Shown: positions 35,116-47,854, numbered from the stretch's first letter. The stretch: 64,000 bases of DNA from Anaeramoeba flamelloides (GCA_027625915.1 JANTQA010000047.1:7130001-7194000), one strand, 5' to 3'. Program-made: numbers and translations. The notes: generated by a model from the sequence alone, not told the origin.

Positions 35116-35667
35116 GGTTTACAATCCCTGAAACTGGAAAAAAGATTATCTTGTATTGGGTGTGGCAACCTGTTATTTTGGTTCGTAGCTGATCGATCCA
35201 CAACTAAGTTTGGATCGTTATGGTGGTTGAAAAATGCTATTTTTGTCATTTTATTTTTTTTTTTTCCGAAATCCATATTGATGAGTCTAAGATTAATTGA
35301 TTGGAAGGTATTGAATTGAAAGTGTTAATTTTTGGGTTGTCAATTGAAATTATCATTTTCCTTTTACAGAGTTAGGAGTAAATAAAAAATTTTTTTTTTA
35401 TAAGCATCAGAGAATACAAAGTGTAAATAAAAATTTCAACACAGAAAACAAAAAACTCAATTACTAATTAAATATCTTCCAATTAATTAATCTTAGACTC
35501 ATCAATTCGGATTTCGGAAAAAAAAAAAATAAAATGACAAAAATAGCATTTTTCAACCACCATAACGATCCAAACTTAGTTGTGGATCGATCAGCTAAGA
35601 ACCAAAATAACAGGTTGCCACACCCAATACAAGATAATCTTTTTTCCAGTTTCAGGGATTGTAAACC
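35116..35667. mobile_element. Foldback element flanked by TTAA, family I
   Basis: 552 bp with two nearly identical inverted arms of about 195 bp (35116-35310 and 35470-35667), starting GGTTTACAATCCCTGAAAC. TTAA lies immediately outside both ends (35112-35115 and 35668-35671), the target duplication typical of piggyBac-type elements. The ends start GG rather than the usual CCC, so the assignment is tentative. The arms contain GTGTGGCAACCTGTTATT and TGATCGATCCACAACTAAG. The 160-bp core carries no gene. High arm identity implies recent origin. Confidence 0.8.
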
Positions 35668-35804
35668 TTAAGGTACTAAAACCCTTGAAAAAATATTTTG
35701 TAAATTGTTATAGTGTTGTATTGAAAAAATCCCCGAAATGAAAATAAGTCCTAGATATCATTATTAAAATAATTAATTGTAGGAAAAATTTTTTTGTCCT
35801 TGAT

Positions 35805-36282
35805 ACTGATAAATTGCAATTTGTGTTTGGAAATTTTTACCTGATTTTCCTTTTTGAAATTTTTATGCTCAAACCTTTAAAAAAGTATTTGATGAAGATA
35901 AGTGTTAAGTAACTCTGTAAAATTAGTTGTTCTTCAAAATGTTCTTTATCAGGGAATGTTTACTGATAAATTCAAATAAATATCTGAAAATCTTTACTTC
36001 TATTTCCATTTTTGAAATTATTTTACACATAGCTTTGAAGAAAATATTTTATTGGTTTAATTTATAGAAACTTTGTAAATTTGGTTTAACAAGAGAAAGG
36101 TTCTTTCTCTTGTACTGTTTTAGTAGTTAAGGTTATGAATTACAAAATGGAAATTGAATAAAAAATTTTATTTAATTTATTTAAATTTATCAGTAATAAG
36201 AAACAGTTCGAAGATTTATAAAAATGGAAATTGAACAAAAATTTTTTTGAAATTTATTAGAATTTATCAGTATATAATTTCT
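35805..36282 (+). repeat. TIR element, family K (longer copy)
   Basis: Bounded by GATACTGATAAATTGC and the complement of ATACTGATAAATTC. Shares with 3236-3476 (inverted) the blocks GATTTTCCTTTTTGAAATTT and ACTCTGTAAAATTAGTTG. Contains an internal near-duplication of AAATGGAAATTGAA (about 36157 and 36222). No gene. Confidence 0.5.
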
Positions 36283-36450
36283 ATTCCAAAAGAATCAAAC
36301 TCTAAAAAATATAACCTATGACTTATTAGAATGATGATTAATAAAATTACTCATTTTTAAAACTATATTAAACCAATCAAAAAACAATAAGAAAAGTTAT
36401 AATTGTACAAACTCTAAACAAACCTGGATAAAACCCCTATTATTTTAAAA

Positions 36451-37426
36451 TAACCTAAAATTCATAAAATTTCCACACAGCCAAAAAATTTCAACAATCC
36501 AATAATACAATTTCATTTAAATTGGAAATAATTTTCAATTTTGTAAAATATGAAAATCATTATTTCATCTTTTATTTTTTTGTATTCATTTCATTTTTTA
36601 AATTACATAAATTATTTTGTTGGATCAATAATTTTTTTTTCAACAATTGATATAAGGTTAAAGTTGAGTTGTTCTAAATAAAAGAACACAAATAAAATTA
36701 GTTGGTTGTATCTAACCTTTTGATCGATCAATATTCCTAATAAAATTTAAACAAATTTACATAACAATTTTTTTCGTTTTGCTGTCAACAATATTTTTGA
36801 CATACCAAATCTTTATTAGTATTGATATTTACCATTGTGAAAAAAAAGTGAAACAGGGAAAAAAAGTAAAACACAGTTTTTCACTGAGAACACTACTGAA
36901 AATTCAAAGTAAGATCAATTAAAAAAAGGAATAAATAAATAAATACAAAATGAAGTATTCAGCACAATACCAGTTTTTTTAATACTATCTTTTTTGGTAG
37001 GGGCTTTAGGTTTAGATTGATCAATTATTAAAAATTTTTTCAAAAAATTGACGAATTTTGAGATATCCAAAACCACACCAACAATTTCGATAAATAAAGT
37101 AGATTTAAATTGTATTTGTTTGTTTTGTTGAAAATAATACAATGAATTATTATTTGAAGTTAATTGGTTTCTTCTTTTTATCGTTTTTACTTTTCATTTT
37201 CAGAAAGGTTCCGAATGAAAAACCCTGTTTTACTTTTTTCCCGGTTTCACTTTTTTCCCTAAACGGTTATTTTTTTTTTTGTTTTCTGAGTATTGTAATT
37301 ATAAACAATTGTTAAAATTTCAATTAGGGAATAGTTCTAATTTTGTGTTTCTTTGAGAATTGATAAATTAGATTTTTTCTTCACAGATTGAATATTGGTA
37401 CTTAAAAATTTTTTGAATGGGGTTTA
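36451..37426 (-). mobile_element. Family C element interrupted by a family D insertion
   Basis: Left part 36451-36830 and right part 37268-37426 together match the uninterrupted family C copy at 22395-22931. The join falls inside the stretch that reads TATTGATAATTATTTATTTA in other copies. The interruption is the element at 36831-37267. Confidence 0.75.
36831..37267. mobile_element. MITE-like element, family D, nested in family C
   Basis: 437 bp with TIRs ACCATTGTGAAAAAAAAGTG (left) and, complemented, ACCGTTTAGGGAAAAAAGTG (right), continuing into GAAAC. TATTT flanks both ends, a likely 5-bp target duplication. Relatives: 51108-51592 (inverted) and 52713-53162, sharing GAAGTTAATTGGTTTCTTCT and TTTACTTTTCATTTTCAG-type blocks. 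The short minus-strand frame inside is not conserved. Confidence 0.75.
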
Positions 37427-38075
37427 GTTTGATCTATTTAGATTATCCCATAATTAAAAGTGCATTCTTTAGATACCCCCCCCCTACCGGCTTTACAGAT
37501 TTTTAGAGTGGTTTTTTACTCTGTTCATAAAAAATTTTGTTATCGATAAAAATGATTTAATTTTAAAAATATACAAACATTAAAAATTATCTAAATATTA
37601 ATAAGTGTTAATGCTTTTCTGATTTATTTGAATATCAGTATTTTTTTCAATATGATATATTATTTTAAAAAATACGTATTTTCATGTTAAAAGATTAACC
37701 CAACAAAATGAAAATATTTTGACAATGGGAGATAAAGCACATTAGTAATCTTGAAATCGGATATTGCAATAAATACTTTTAGTAAATTTATACTATTTTT
37801 TTTTCTCTTCGATTCTAAATAATCTTATAACTTAATTTGAGAGCAAATTCAGAAAAAAAAATATTACTTATTCAAAAGGAAAAATTAAGTAAAAATATAA
37901 TTATTATTTTACCATATTTAATTTAAATTACTATTTTTAAAAGATTAATTATTATTTTGTAAAGTTTAATTCATTTTTTTTTCTCATTTTTAAAATCCAT
38001 AAATTCAATATTTTTCCAAATTAATTAAAAAAAAATTATTTTTGTTGAAGAAATTACAAATCTTATTATAGGCTA

Positions 38076-38297
38076 AATTTCAAAAATAGGGGCATCTTTT
38101 TCCTCGGAAAAAAATTTGCTGAATATTTTTTTTTTTGAAATATAATGTATTCTACTAAAGTGTTTAGAGAAAATAACCAATATATATTAATAAATAAAAA
38201 TATTATGTAATCATTTTACTTTTTGAAAGAGAAATGAAAAAAGAATACAATAATAATAATAAAAGTTGTCCATAATTTTGAAATTTGGCTTACATGA
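38076..38297. mobile_element. Small MITE-like element, family F
   Basis: About 220 bp bounded by GGCTAAATTTCAAAAATAGG and the complement of AAGCCAAATTTCAAAATTAT. The inverted second copy is at 42984-43212. Its end motif resembles the ends of the Tc1-like transposon at 14573-15611. Confidence 0.65.
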
Positions 38298-38357
38298 ATG
38301 GAGCTTAGAAAAAATTCCATAAAAGTATACTCATTGTTTTTTTAAATAATTCAGTAC

Positions 38358-38551
38358 ACGTTTAGTTCTACTTTTAAGGTACAAACTTTCAAAGAAATTT
38401 AAGGCACAAAAAAATCTTAAATTTAGGTACAAAATTTGTAATTTTTTTTTACAATTTCTTTTACTAGAATCTGATTTTTGTACCTTAATTTGAGATTATT
38501 ATTGCACCTTAAATTTCGTTGAAGTTTTTGTCTTAAAAATGGAACTGACTA
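38358..38551. mobile_element. Palindromic MITE, family B
   Basis: Left half TTCTACTTTTAAGGTACAAA, right half ending AAAAATGGAACTGAC, flanked by a TA on the right; arms carry AAGGCACA-type units. More diverged than the copy at 23909-24106. Confidence 0.65.
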
Positions 38552-40278
38552 TAAAAAATCTTCCTAATTTCAAAAAAAAATATTAGCTTCAAAAAAAAAA
38601 AACAATATTAGAAAATAATATCGAAAATTTATAAAAAATTTATTTTAATAATAATATAACTCAATTTCAAAATAAAATTCTATAATAATATATCTGATTG
38701 TAAAAAAAAAAAAAACGATAATAATTATTTAAAAATATGAAAACAACCAACTTGCGTTTTTCTTATAAATTACGAGATGTAAATTAATGAAATAATCTTT
38801 TATTTACCTCAAACTCAAATGTTAATTAAGATTTTTTTTATCATAGTTATAATGTAGGGTAATAATGTAACTCCTAAGATAGTATTTTTTACAAAAAAAA
38901 AAAGAAAATGATTGAAATGAATATTAAATAAAAATATAAAAATAGAATAAAAGTAAATTAAAGAGATTATAAAATGGAAAATTTTTTGAAAAAAAAATAT
39001 TTATACTCTGTTGGTATAATGCGTTTTTTGTACTTTTGTTTTCTGTTAATTATGTCAAAAAAAAAAAAAAAAATTAAAATCACCACAATATCACCATTTT
39101 TAGTAATAATAAAACTTTCGGTAGAAGTTGATACTCTGGGCAAGGTATTATCACTATACTGTCGCAAGTTCATTCCAAACAGGGAAATAGTGTATAATTC
39201 GAATGAGTTAAATTAAACCATATTATCTCTTCTAAAATAATATTTCTACTAAACTAGAATCACTAATTTAATTATTTTTAAACTTCTATGATTAAAACCA
39301 TAAAAAAAAGGCAATATTAAAATAATAGAAAATACACTATTTTTGAATGAAAAATTGTTTATATTCCCCTCATTTTTTCAATCAATTTTATCCTTTTGTT
39401 AAAAAAAAAAAAAACAAGAAAAAAAATAAAACCAGAAAGTTAAAAAGTTTACCAATAATACTCTTTTCAAAATTAAAGACTCCAATATCAAGCTTAGAGA
39501 AAGATTATCCAAAATTTTCCTATTTCAAAATCACAATTAATGACATAATCTGTATTATTTCAATGAATTCTTAATAACCCAAAGATTAAAAATCTCAATA
39601 TTTTATAAACCCCAATTCAAAAATTTTTAATAGACTCAATATAATGAAAAAAAAAATCTTATTTCTAATAATAATAATTAAGAATAATAATAAATTATTG
39701 ATAATAGTAAAAAAGATCCATTTTTTCAATCCTTCATTTAATTAAATATTTGCTCTAAATGTATTGTATTTTTGTAAATAAGATTAAATTTCCAACGTTA
39801 TTTGTTGATACAAACTCTCAGAAATTACATAAAATGAGATTTCCTCAATATAAAAATCTTTTGCATATTTCTATTTCTTTTTTTGATCAAAAATTCAAAA
39901 CAGAAAAGGATCAATAAGTAATAGTAAAAAATAATTAACTAAATGAAATCTTTTAAAAATATAAATTCATTTCCCTAAAATTGATTATGGGATATTTTTT
40001 ATCAAGTTTAATTTAATCTTTGCAATGACACACACTATTTTGGCTTTGTCAAACAAAAATAAAAAAGAGTTACGAGTTCCTAAATATTAATCCAATAAGT
40101 TTTTTCAATCATCAAAGTATTTTTGATTAATTAAATCAAAAAAACTGTATTTGAATTACAAAAGTAAGTTGGTTAATGGTTTTGTTTTTTTTTTACCCTG
40201 ATTTTTAATCTCCTCAAATACCCAAAAATTGATTCACCTTAAAAAAAGGAAATCATTTTTTGTTTTTTTCTTATTCTT
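38552..40278. other. Gene-free AT-rich interval upstream of PDI gene
   Basis: No gene supported; short frames at 38.97-39.57 kb lack gene-like composition. A solitary family C end (TAAACCCCAATTCAAAAATT) lies at about 39606-39625. Confidence 0.35.
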
Positions 40279-43200
40279 ATGAACTTTAAATGCTCTTTTT
40301 TCTTTCTAATTTCCATCCTTTTAATCTTACTTGTAAACAAATCTAAGTCAAAGGAATTTGGAATCTCACAAGAATTAACCAAGGACAATTATCAAAATAT
40401 CCTTTCTCCAGAATCAAAAAAACCAAATATTATCCTAATAACGGAACAAAACTGCACGATATGCAGCAAACTTGAAAAATATTTTGCACGTTCTGCATCC
40501 CAATTACCTTTCATACAGTTTCTAAAAATCGACTACAGCAAAGAACCCAAGTTAACTTTAGAATTACAGCCTAGTTACAGTAAACCGCCAAGTCTGGTTT
40601 TGTATCGTGATGGGAGATCTCGTGAATTTACCCTTTCTTCAGTCCCGCAACAAATAATTGAAGACATGAAAGCACTGACAAATGACGACCTACTTCAAAT
40701 AATTACTCGAGAGAATAAAATCCAGTTTTCTCGGATCAAAGATGTCAAATTCTTGGTCTATCTTGATAATATTGAGTAACAGCATTTCTTTATTCTTTTT
40801 TACTTCTTCACAAAATTCATTTTTGGTTCCAAAGAAAACATATTAAAATTGGAAATGTGTCATCCTCAAGAAAATGAGAATACTGTTAAATTCAAATTCT
40901 TCGAATTAAAATTTTATCCCAAAGGTCAAGAATGAAGAGCTTGCTTAAATCTCTAAAATTTTCAATTCCACTTGATTTTGGTCAAGATATCTTTTGTGTT
41001 TTTTAAGGGGGTATGTACCTTTTACAAATTTTCTTTGCCACCGTTTATGCGAAAATGAGTAATTCACATTATTTCTTTAACCAAATAACTTGACACTTTA
41101 ATAAATATGAGAGTTGGAATATATCCATAGTATAATATATTTACATACCAATTAAAAAAAGGAAATCAAAAAAATCAAAAAATTGAGCTTATCAAGAAAT
41201 AAACAAAAAATGTCATTTATTTCTTGATCTTATCCATAACCTTTGACCCAATTACTTCTTTTTTGTTTGGTTTTATTTTTCATTCATTCGGGAAAAAACT
41301 TTTAAAGGTAAAATTGTTAATTAACAAATTACTTGCTATTTCTTAAGAATTTCCAAAATTAATTTAAAAATCCGATTTTCATTTAATTCATCTAATTCTC
41401 GTTTGGGTTCAGAATATAGGATTTTTATAGAATTCTTCTTCTTTTAGAAATAAAGATTTATTGGATAATGTTGGTTTGATTTGATAATTATTTATTTTCC
41501 ATTAAAATTGAAAACTCAAAATAATTCTGAATTTTGTTTTTGATTTTTTCTCAATTTTTCTTTTTCTTTTGGATCGAATCTTTTGTAACTGTTTTTTGAT
41601 TTCGAGAATTTAATTCCTTTTCTTTAAATTTTTGAAAAATAATCCTTTTTTTCGCTTAGTTTGAGAAAAATCTTTGAAATTAGAATTTTGAAAGTAAATT
41701 TGTAAAAAAAATGTTTTGTAAAATAATAAGGAAAATCAATGGGACGAGAAGTCACAGGTATTCCATTTTTTATTCTCATCCAAAATTAAGAAGATAAAGA
41801 AAACAAATCTTCAAAAATATACTTTGGACGATTTTTTTTTTTTTACATTCTTGATTTCAACAAATTTATTTAGAAAGGTGATCTTTCGTGTTTGGTCTTC
41901 TAAAAAGAAAAGATTTGTTTAGAATACACACCTACTTGGTTCTTCTTTTTTTGGTTTATTATATGATTAATTTCAAGCACTTCCCATAAACACATTTCAA
42001 GATACAAAGCAATAATTGAATCGAACCAAAAATTTAATCAAAAAAAATTTCCAAAAAATTGAAAAATTAAAGATTTAATTCTGATTTACTTTGGGTTCAC
42101 TTTCTTTTCACAAATAGAGCAGTGAATGGTATTTTGGTTTAAAAGTTTCAAAATCTCATGGCACTCAAAAAATAATTTTTCAGAAATGTTGTTTTAATTA
42201 AATTTTTTCAAAATGGTAAAATGTACCTAATTCCTTGAAGGATTAGCGTCTACCAAGGAGAATCCTAAAATTTAAATATATTATTATTCGGCATAAATCG
42301 CATTAGTGTTCCATAGTTCAAATGTCTCTAAAAAATCAATTAGTCGAGTAGTAATATTTGTTGATCTCATCAATTAAAAATTATCCTTTTATTAGTAAAA
42401 GCCCAATAATTTCAGAATAAAATCTGCATTTTGGTTCAAATTTAAAGGTTGAATCATCAATCTGAAGATTTAAAAAGTTGTAAAATATCTTTCTTAAATT
42501 TGTGGCGAAATGTAGATTAATTACTAAAAAATTCAATTTTTTTAAGAAAATTAAATAATTAACCAATAGATTTTTTTGACTAATTATTTCTGAAATATAT
42601 TGATGAGATAATTGATACTACAAGTAGCTTTATAAAAAGTAAACAAAACTAATCAGTCTTTGTGCTTTTATGTTGATGTCTGTTGAATTAATATTTGAAA
42701 TTAACAAATTCAAAAAATAGTTACTTTTGTAAGTTCTAAATAATAATTATTAAAATACCAGAATACTATTATTTTGAGTTTATAATTTTCAGATTTGGAA
42801 AAGGAATTTAAAAAAAAAAAATTCCAAAATATGACAATTTTTAATTGTGAACATTAGTAAAAAATGTAATAATTTATTGTGCAATAAGATTTATAATAGA
42901 TTTTTTAGAGTCACAGAAATCACAGAAGCTATTTTAGTCATGGCACACTATATCATTTACACCCAATTACAACATGCTTTGATTATAAGCCAAATTTCAA
43001 AATTAGGGGCAAACTTTTTTATTATCATTTTTTTCTTTTTTCATTTGCCTTTCAAAAAAATAAAATGATTACACGATATTTTTATTTATTAATCTACATT
43101 GATTATTATCTCTAAACACTTTAGTAAAATACTTTATTATTCAAAAAAAAAAAAACTAATTAAACAAATTTTTTTTTTGATATGATCTGCCACTATTTTT

Positions 43201-46200
43201 GAAATTAAGCTTCAAGAAATCTATGGTGAATCTAATCCCTAAAGGCTCATTATTTTCAACTAATAATTTAGCTAAATATTTCGGGACAAATAAAAATTTT
43301 CGTTTTTTAATAAGAAAATTCCTGTAAATGGAAACGTACAAATACTTATTGTTTCTAAATTGATGTGATCAAAATTGGGATTTGTAAAATGGATGGGATG
43401 TTGGGTTTAAAATTTTATCATCAAAATTTATTCAAATATTTTCGATTTTTTCATTTAATACTAATTGTTTAGATCTTTGAGGAATATCTGAATTTGTGGT
43501 TTCAAGACTATTAAAATTTAATTCGTTGACCATAACACTGATTTAGAAGATTATTTTTTGAAGGAAATTCAATATAATGCAAATTTTTAGGATTTTTATG
43601 GGATTCTTTAACAAACTTTTATTGATCCTAAAATATAATGAATTTTCCAAACAAAAAAGTTAAAAATAAAATCAATATTTTTTGATTAATATTGTACCTA
43701 ACACGATCTTGAAAAAATTTATTCAAAAAAAATTAAACATTTGCTAATTTGACCCTTTTTGATAACTTTAATTATAATAAACACTTGTGGTTAATAATAG
43801 ATCTTTGATCAAATAATATTTTTAATGATGTTTTACAATTTAAGTTGAAAAATTCAATTTTCCTGGTTCTTTCAAGATTTTTTTCAAATTTAACAATAAA
43901 AAATTTGAAAATTCTTTTTTCTTTACATTCAAGAGACTATTTTATTATCCTTTAAAAACATTTTAAATCTGATAAATATCTTTCAAATAGGTAATCAATT
44001 ATTTTGACTATTAAAGAATTATTTATTGATTTAAATTGAAAAAAATATTTGATTTTTTGAATTCTGGAAAAGCTAGATACTCTGCAGTACTCTACGGCAC
44101 TTGACTGACACCTTCGTTAGGTTTTTCAAAATTAAAACGAATTTAGTAAAATCTTAGATTTTGTTCGATTCTTATAAATCCTGGAAACCCTTGGAAATTA
44201 GGCACTTGACGAAAACTTTCAATATTTATCACCAGTTATTTTTTTTTCCATAATTGTGAGTTTTTTTAGATGAGTAGAGTGTTTTCAAAACAATCGGCTA
44301 TTATCTATTCAAAAACAATATACTAAAGTAGAATTTAACAAAAATTCATTTGGGATTTTATACCCCAAAATAAACCTCTTTTTTCTTGGACTAGAGACTT
44401 TTAAAAACCTTAGTACTACTAACAAGAATAAACACAACAGACTCAAGGTTTTTAAGTATTGTAAGGTTGATTATATTGTGAATAAACTTTATTAACAAGG
44501 ATGAAATGGTAATTGAAGTAATAGTATTATCTAACTTCAATTTTTCAATTTAATTATTTCATACTTGTGGTTTCAAAAATAAAATTTTCAAAAAATCATA
44601 AATTCTCAAATAGGTGATAATTAAGTATATTGTAGAGTGCAAAAAAGAATCGATTATTCTGAATTGTGTAGTATTCTCTATTAACAGGTAGTGTGAAGTA
44701 AAATGTCAACTTTAGGATTTTTCGTGGTTCGTATCATCTAGATATATTTACCTAGCAAAAAAATTTGACATGAGTATGATATAAAAATACAAATACCTTC
44801 ATCTCCTAAATATCAAATTTTGTAACACCCCTCAGAGTAGAATTCTAACATTTCAAAATTTTCGAAATCGGTAATGATCAAGCTTGGAATTTAAAGGGAT
44901 TTATATATAAGGTATTTCCAAAAAAGTAATGGCAGGTTTTTTTATATTTCAAAGAATATTCACTTTTTAAATAGTTCCCATTCTTAAATTAGTAATCTAA
45001 AATTAAGTTGGGATTTTGCCACTAATTGAATCGTTACCTGTTATTTTATTAACATTTCAAAATATATTCATCAAAATATTACCAAAAAAATGTAAAAAAA
45101 ATACAGACTTTCTTTTGAATAAAATGAGGTACAGTCAATTTCAATAAAAAATGGTGAAATATGATAAAGATGCAAATCATTTATTAAAAAATAAAGCCTA
45201 GTTATAAATTTTCACTTCTATTTCAAAATTATATCAAGGTTAAAATTCTGCTTTAAAAAAAATTTTTTTTTCAGATAAAAAAGAAAAAAAAAAAAGCTAT
45301 TATTAAACTCGAAAAAAATATCAAAAAATTGTGATCAGAAACTTTGATATCTTTAATTTCGGTAATGTGTTACAAATAAACGAATTGAATTATTACAGAG
45401 AATACAATAATAATGGATAACAATTCGGGGTATTTCAATAATAAAATGAAGTTAAATATAGAAATTTTAAAATAAATTTATTCCACTTTTTTGGAAATGA
45501 TTAATATATAAAAAGTATGATGTTTTTTATTGATTTATAATAATATGGGAAAATAAACAATCATCATCACTCAATTATTTAAAATGGGCAATAAAATCAT
45601 GATGTTATTTTCTGTAATTTAGATCCGTTTAATTCATTCAAATTTAATTAAATAAATTTTAATTTTAGAAAATAGTTGTTTTTTTTTTTTATTCAAAAAA
45701 AGATTAATAAAATTGTTGATTTTCTTCAAATTCTTTTGAAACAGCATTTTCAAATCATTTTTTCACACAAAACTTAATTTTCACGAAATCGGTAACATTC
45801 TGAAATGCGAATTCACACTAAAAAATAAATCTAAAAAATGATTCCTTACATAGTTGTTACCAAACAAAAATTTCCTACTTTCAACCCTCGAAACGAGTTA
45901 TTTTTTCATTGTGGTAGTTTGTTATCAAAATTGTTACTGATGCGCCAAGAGCGAGATTAAAATCATGAAAACATCAATGAAAAATAAAATTTGAGATTGT
46001 TTGAAATACACTCCAAAGGTGCCATATGGAGTCAAAAAAAATCGTTCACGACATTTTCAAAATTTAGTTATTTTGTGAATTCACACCCTGAAATGTTACC
46101 GATTTTGTGAATCGTTTTCAAAAAAGAGATCTCAATATATATATATGATATTGAAACTCCAAAAAAAAATAAATAAATAATTATTTATAACATGTTATCA

Positions 46201-47854
46201 TACTCATGTGGATAACAATTTTTTTTTTTTTCTTTTTAATTTCACAAGATTTTATTTTTCAATTTTTTTTCTTAAAAAATTTGTGAATGATTTACAAAAA
46301 TTTAAAAATGCTGTGGAATTAAAAAAAAAAATAAATAAAATTGATGCACTTTTAGACACTCATATAAGAGTTATGATAACATAAGTTCATTTTTTTAAAA
46401 TTTTCAAAACTAATATCGTAAATCAATGAAGATTTTTTGATATCCTTTTAATTTTTTTAAAAAAATATATAATAGTGATTTTCTTGATGATTTCTATTTA
46501 ATTGTCAATCTCTATTGATTGTAGAAATAAACAATCAAAATGAATAACAAATGTGGATTATTTGAAATTAAAAAAAAAAATACCTAAAAAATTATTATGT
46601 ATTTGATTAATTTTCTTTCAACGAAATGCAAGAACTTTAATCTTTAGATAAGACAACTTTGCCTGATTTTGGAAATATACAGTATAAAAAGAAATTTCCA
46701 GAAGTTTAATTAAAAAATCTTCTAAAGAAAGCACCTATTGAAAAAAAAAATATAAAAAAAAAAAAATAAATATAAAAAAAAAAATATAAAAAAAAATATA
46801 TATATATATATATAATGTATATTAATATAAAACAAAAAAAACAAAATTAATAATAAATATCTCAATCTTTTATTATTTTGATAAAAAATATAGCCGATAT
46901 CTCGATGATCTCAAAATTTTAGCCAGATATTTTCAGTTTAATGTTATAATTGGGGTAACTGATTCAAAAAGGATTGCACATTCATTTTCCCTAAAAAACA
47001 CGGGGCAATCGGTTTTACTCAAACCACAAGAAAATAAAATATTTTATAATGAAATATTTGATATTGATAAAATAATTAATTTTATTAATATAAATAAAGA
47101 ATTGTTATATATTCCTTTAAGCAATGAAAAGTTTAAAAATATTATATTAAATCAAAAGAAGAAAGAATTATTTATTTTTACAAAATCCGAGAAAAAGAAT
47201 GCAAATTCCAAACTGATTTCAAAAATTGGAATATGGCTCAAGAAACGAAATGTCCAAAATAGCAAAATTGACAAATTATATTGGATTGATATGTTAAAGG
47301 ATTATGAAGTATTTAATTCAATGAAAATAGGAAATGAGCCAAAAGAATATCCTTTACTAGCCATTTATCATCCAAATCAATTTGATTATTATCGGTTATC
47401 TGGTAAAGCACTGACACTCAAAAAAATTAAAAGATGGATCCAGCAGTGGGAAAATGATGAAATCCAGCAACATTTTAAAAGTTCTCAGCCACCTGAAAAT
47501 AACAACTTACCAGTCACAACCCTAACTGCAAGCACATTCCAATCAACCGTTTTAGATTCCAACGAAAATTGGTTTGTTGTATATGTTACAGATTGGTGCA
47601 CAAAATGCAAACTGATGGAACCTTTAATTGAAGAATTGGCTGTATGGGCAAAGGCTCAAAATATTTCAAAAATTGGATCTTTTGATATTAGTGGAAATGA
47701 TTTTGACAAAGGCTATCCCGTTAAATCGTTTCCAGCTTTTTTATGGTTTGATAAAAATAAACAAAAGCCTGAATTATATAATGAAAAGAAAAATTTAAAA
47801 AAATTTAAAAAGTTTTTACTAAAAAAATCACAGAGTGATGTAAAGGAATTATAG
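40279..47854 (+). CDS. Protein disulfide isomerase-like protein (a-b-b'-a'), two exons
   Basis: ER thioredoxin-fold oxidoreductase or chaperone. Exon 1 is 40279-40775, exon 2 46894-47854; donor GTAACA, acceptor TATAG, both in phase 2, and the split codon gives Asp166. The protein has 485 residues, the usual PDI length. Residues 1-24 are a signal peptide (MNFKCSFFFLISILLILLVN). Domain a holds Cys59-Thr-Ile-Cys62 and the cis-Pro loop KPPSLVLYRDG; domain a' holds Trp-Cys401-Thr-Lys-Cys404 and SFPAFLWFD. The join lies within domain b: strand 1 (DVKFLVYLDN) is in exon 1, helix 1 (RYLDDLKILARYF) and strand 2 (NVIIGVTDS) are in exon 2, which is why I treat both as one gene. Active sites are CTIC and CTKC instead of CGHC. 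The C-terminus DVKEL only resembles a KDEL signal. The 6.1-kb intron is full of transposon-like repeats; the alternative is two separate genes. Confidence 0.75.
42817..42983. repeat. Single-end fragment of family A in PDI intron
   Basis: Carries the family A inner TIR (GACAATTTTTAATTGTGAAC, about 42832-42851) followed by ATTAGTAAAAAATG. The other end is missing; the family F element starts directly after it. Confidence 0.5.
42984..43212. mobile_element. Small MITE-like element, family F, in PDI intron
   Basis: Inverted copy of 38076-38297: ATAAGCCAAATTTCAAAATT at the left, complement of AAGCTTAATTTCAAAAATAG at the right, with a shared core TAAACACTTTAGTA and ATGATTACA. No gene. Confidence 0.65.
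44058..44121. repeat. GAATTCTGGAAA block with spaced CACT units
   Basis: GAATTCTGGAAAAGC followed by ATACTCTGC, AGTACTCTAC, GGCACTTGAC and TGACACC. Same order of motifs as 12219-12273 and related to the decamer array at 52091-52150. Confidence 0.5.
45779..46113. mobile_element. MITE-like element, family J, in PDI intron
   Basis: About 335 bp with TIRs of about 35 bp: TTCACGAAATCGGTAACATT at the left and, complemented, TTCACAAAATCGGTAACATT at the right, each followed by a CTGAAATG/TCAGGGTG block and GAATTCAC. Only one copy in the window. The core is unusually GC-rich for this region (GATGCGCCAAGAGCGAG) but codes nothing I recognise. Confidence 0.65.

Noticed and set aside
41739-41757. Possible mini-exon ATGGGACGAGAAGTCACAG before a GTATTC donor-like site
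   Set aside because: It stands alone within the PDI intron, with no following exon or recognisable product.
43156-43341. 61-codon minus-strand frame in the PDI intron
   Set aside because: Overlaps the right end of a family F element; no match to a transposase or other domain that I can recognise.
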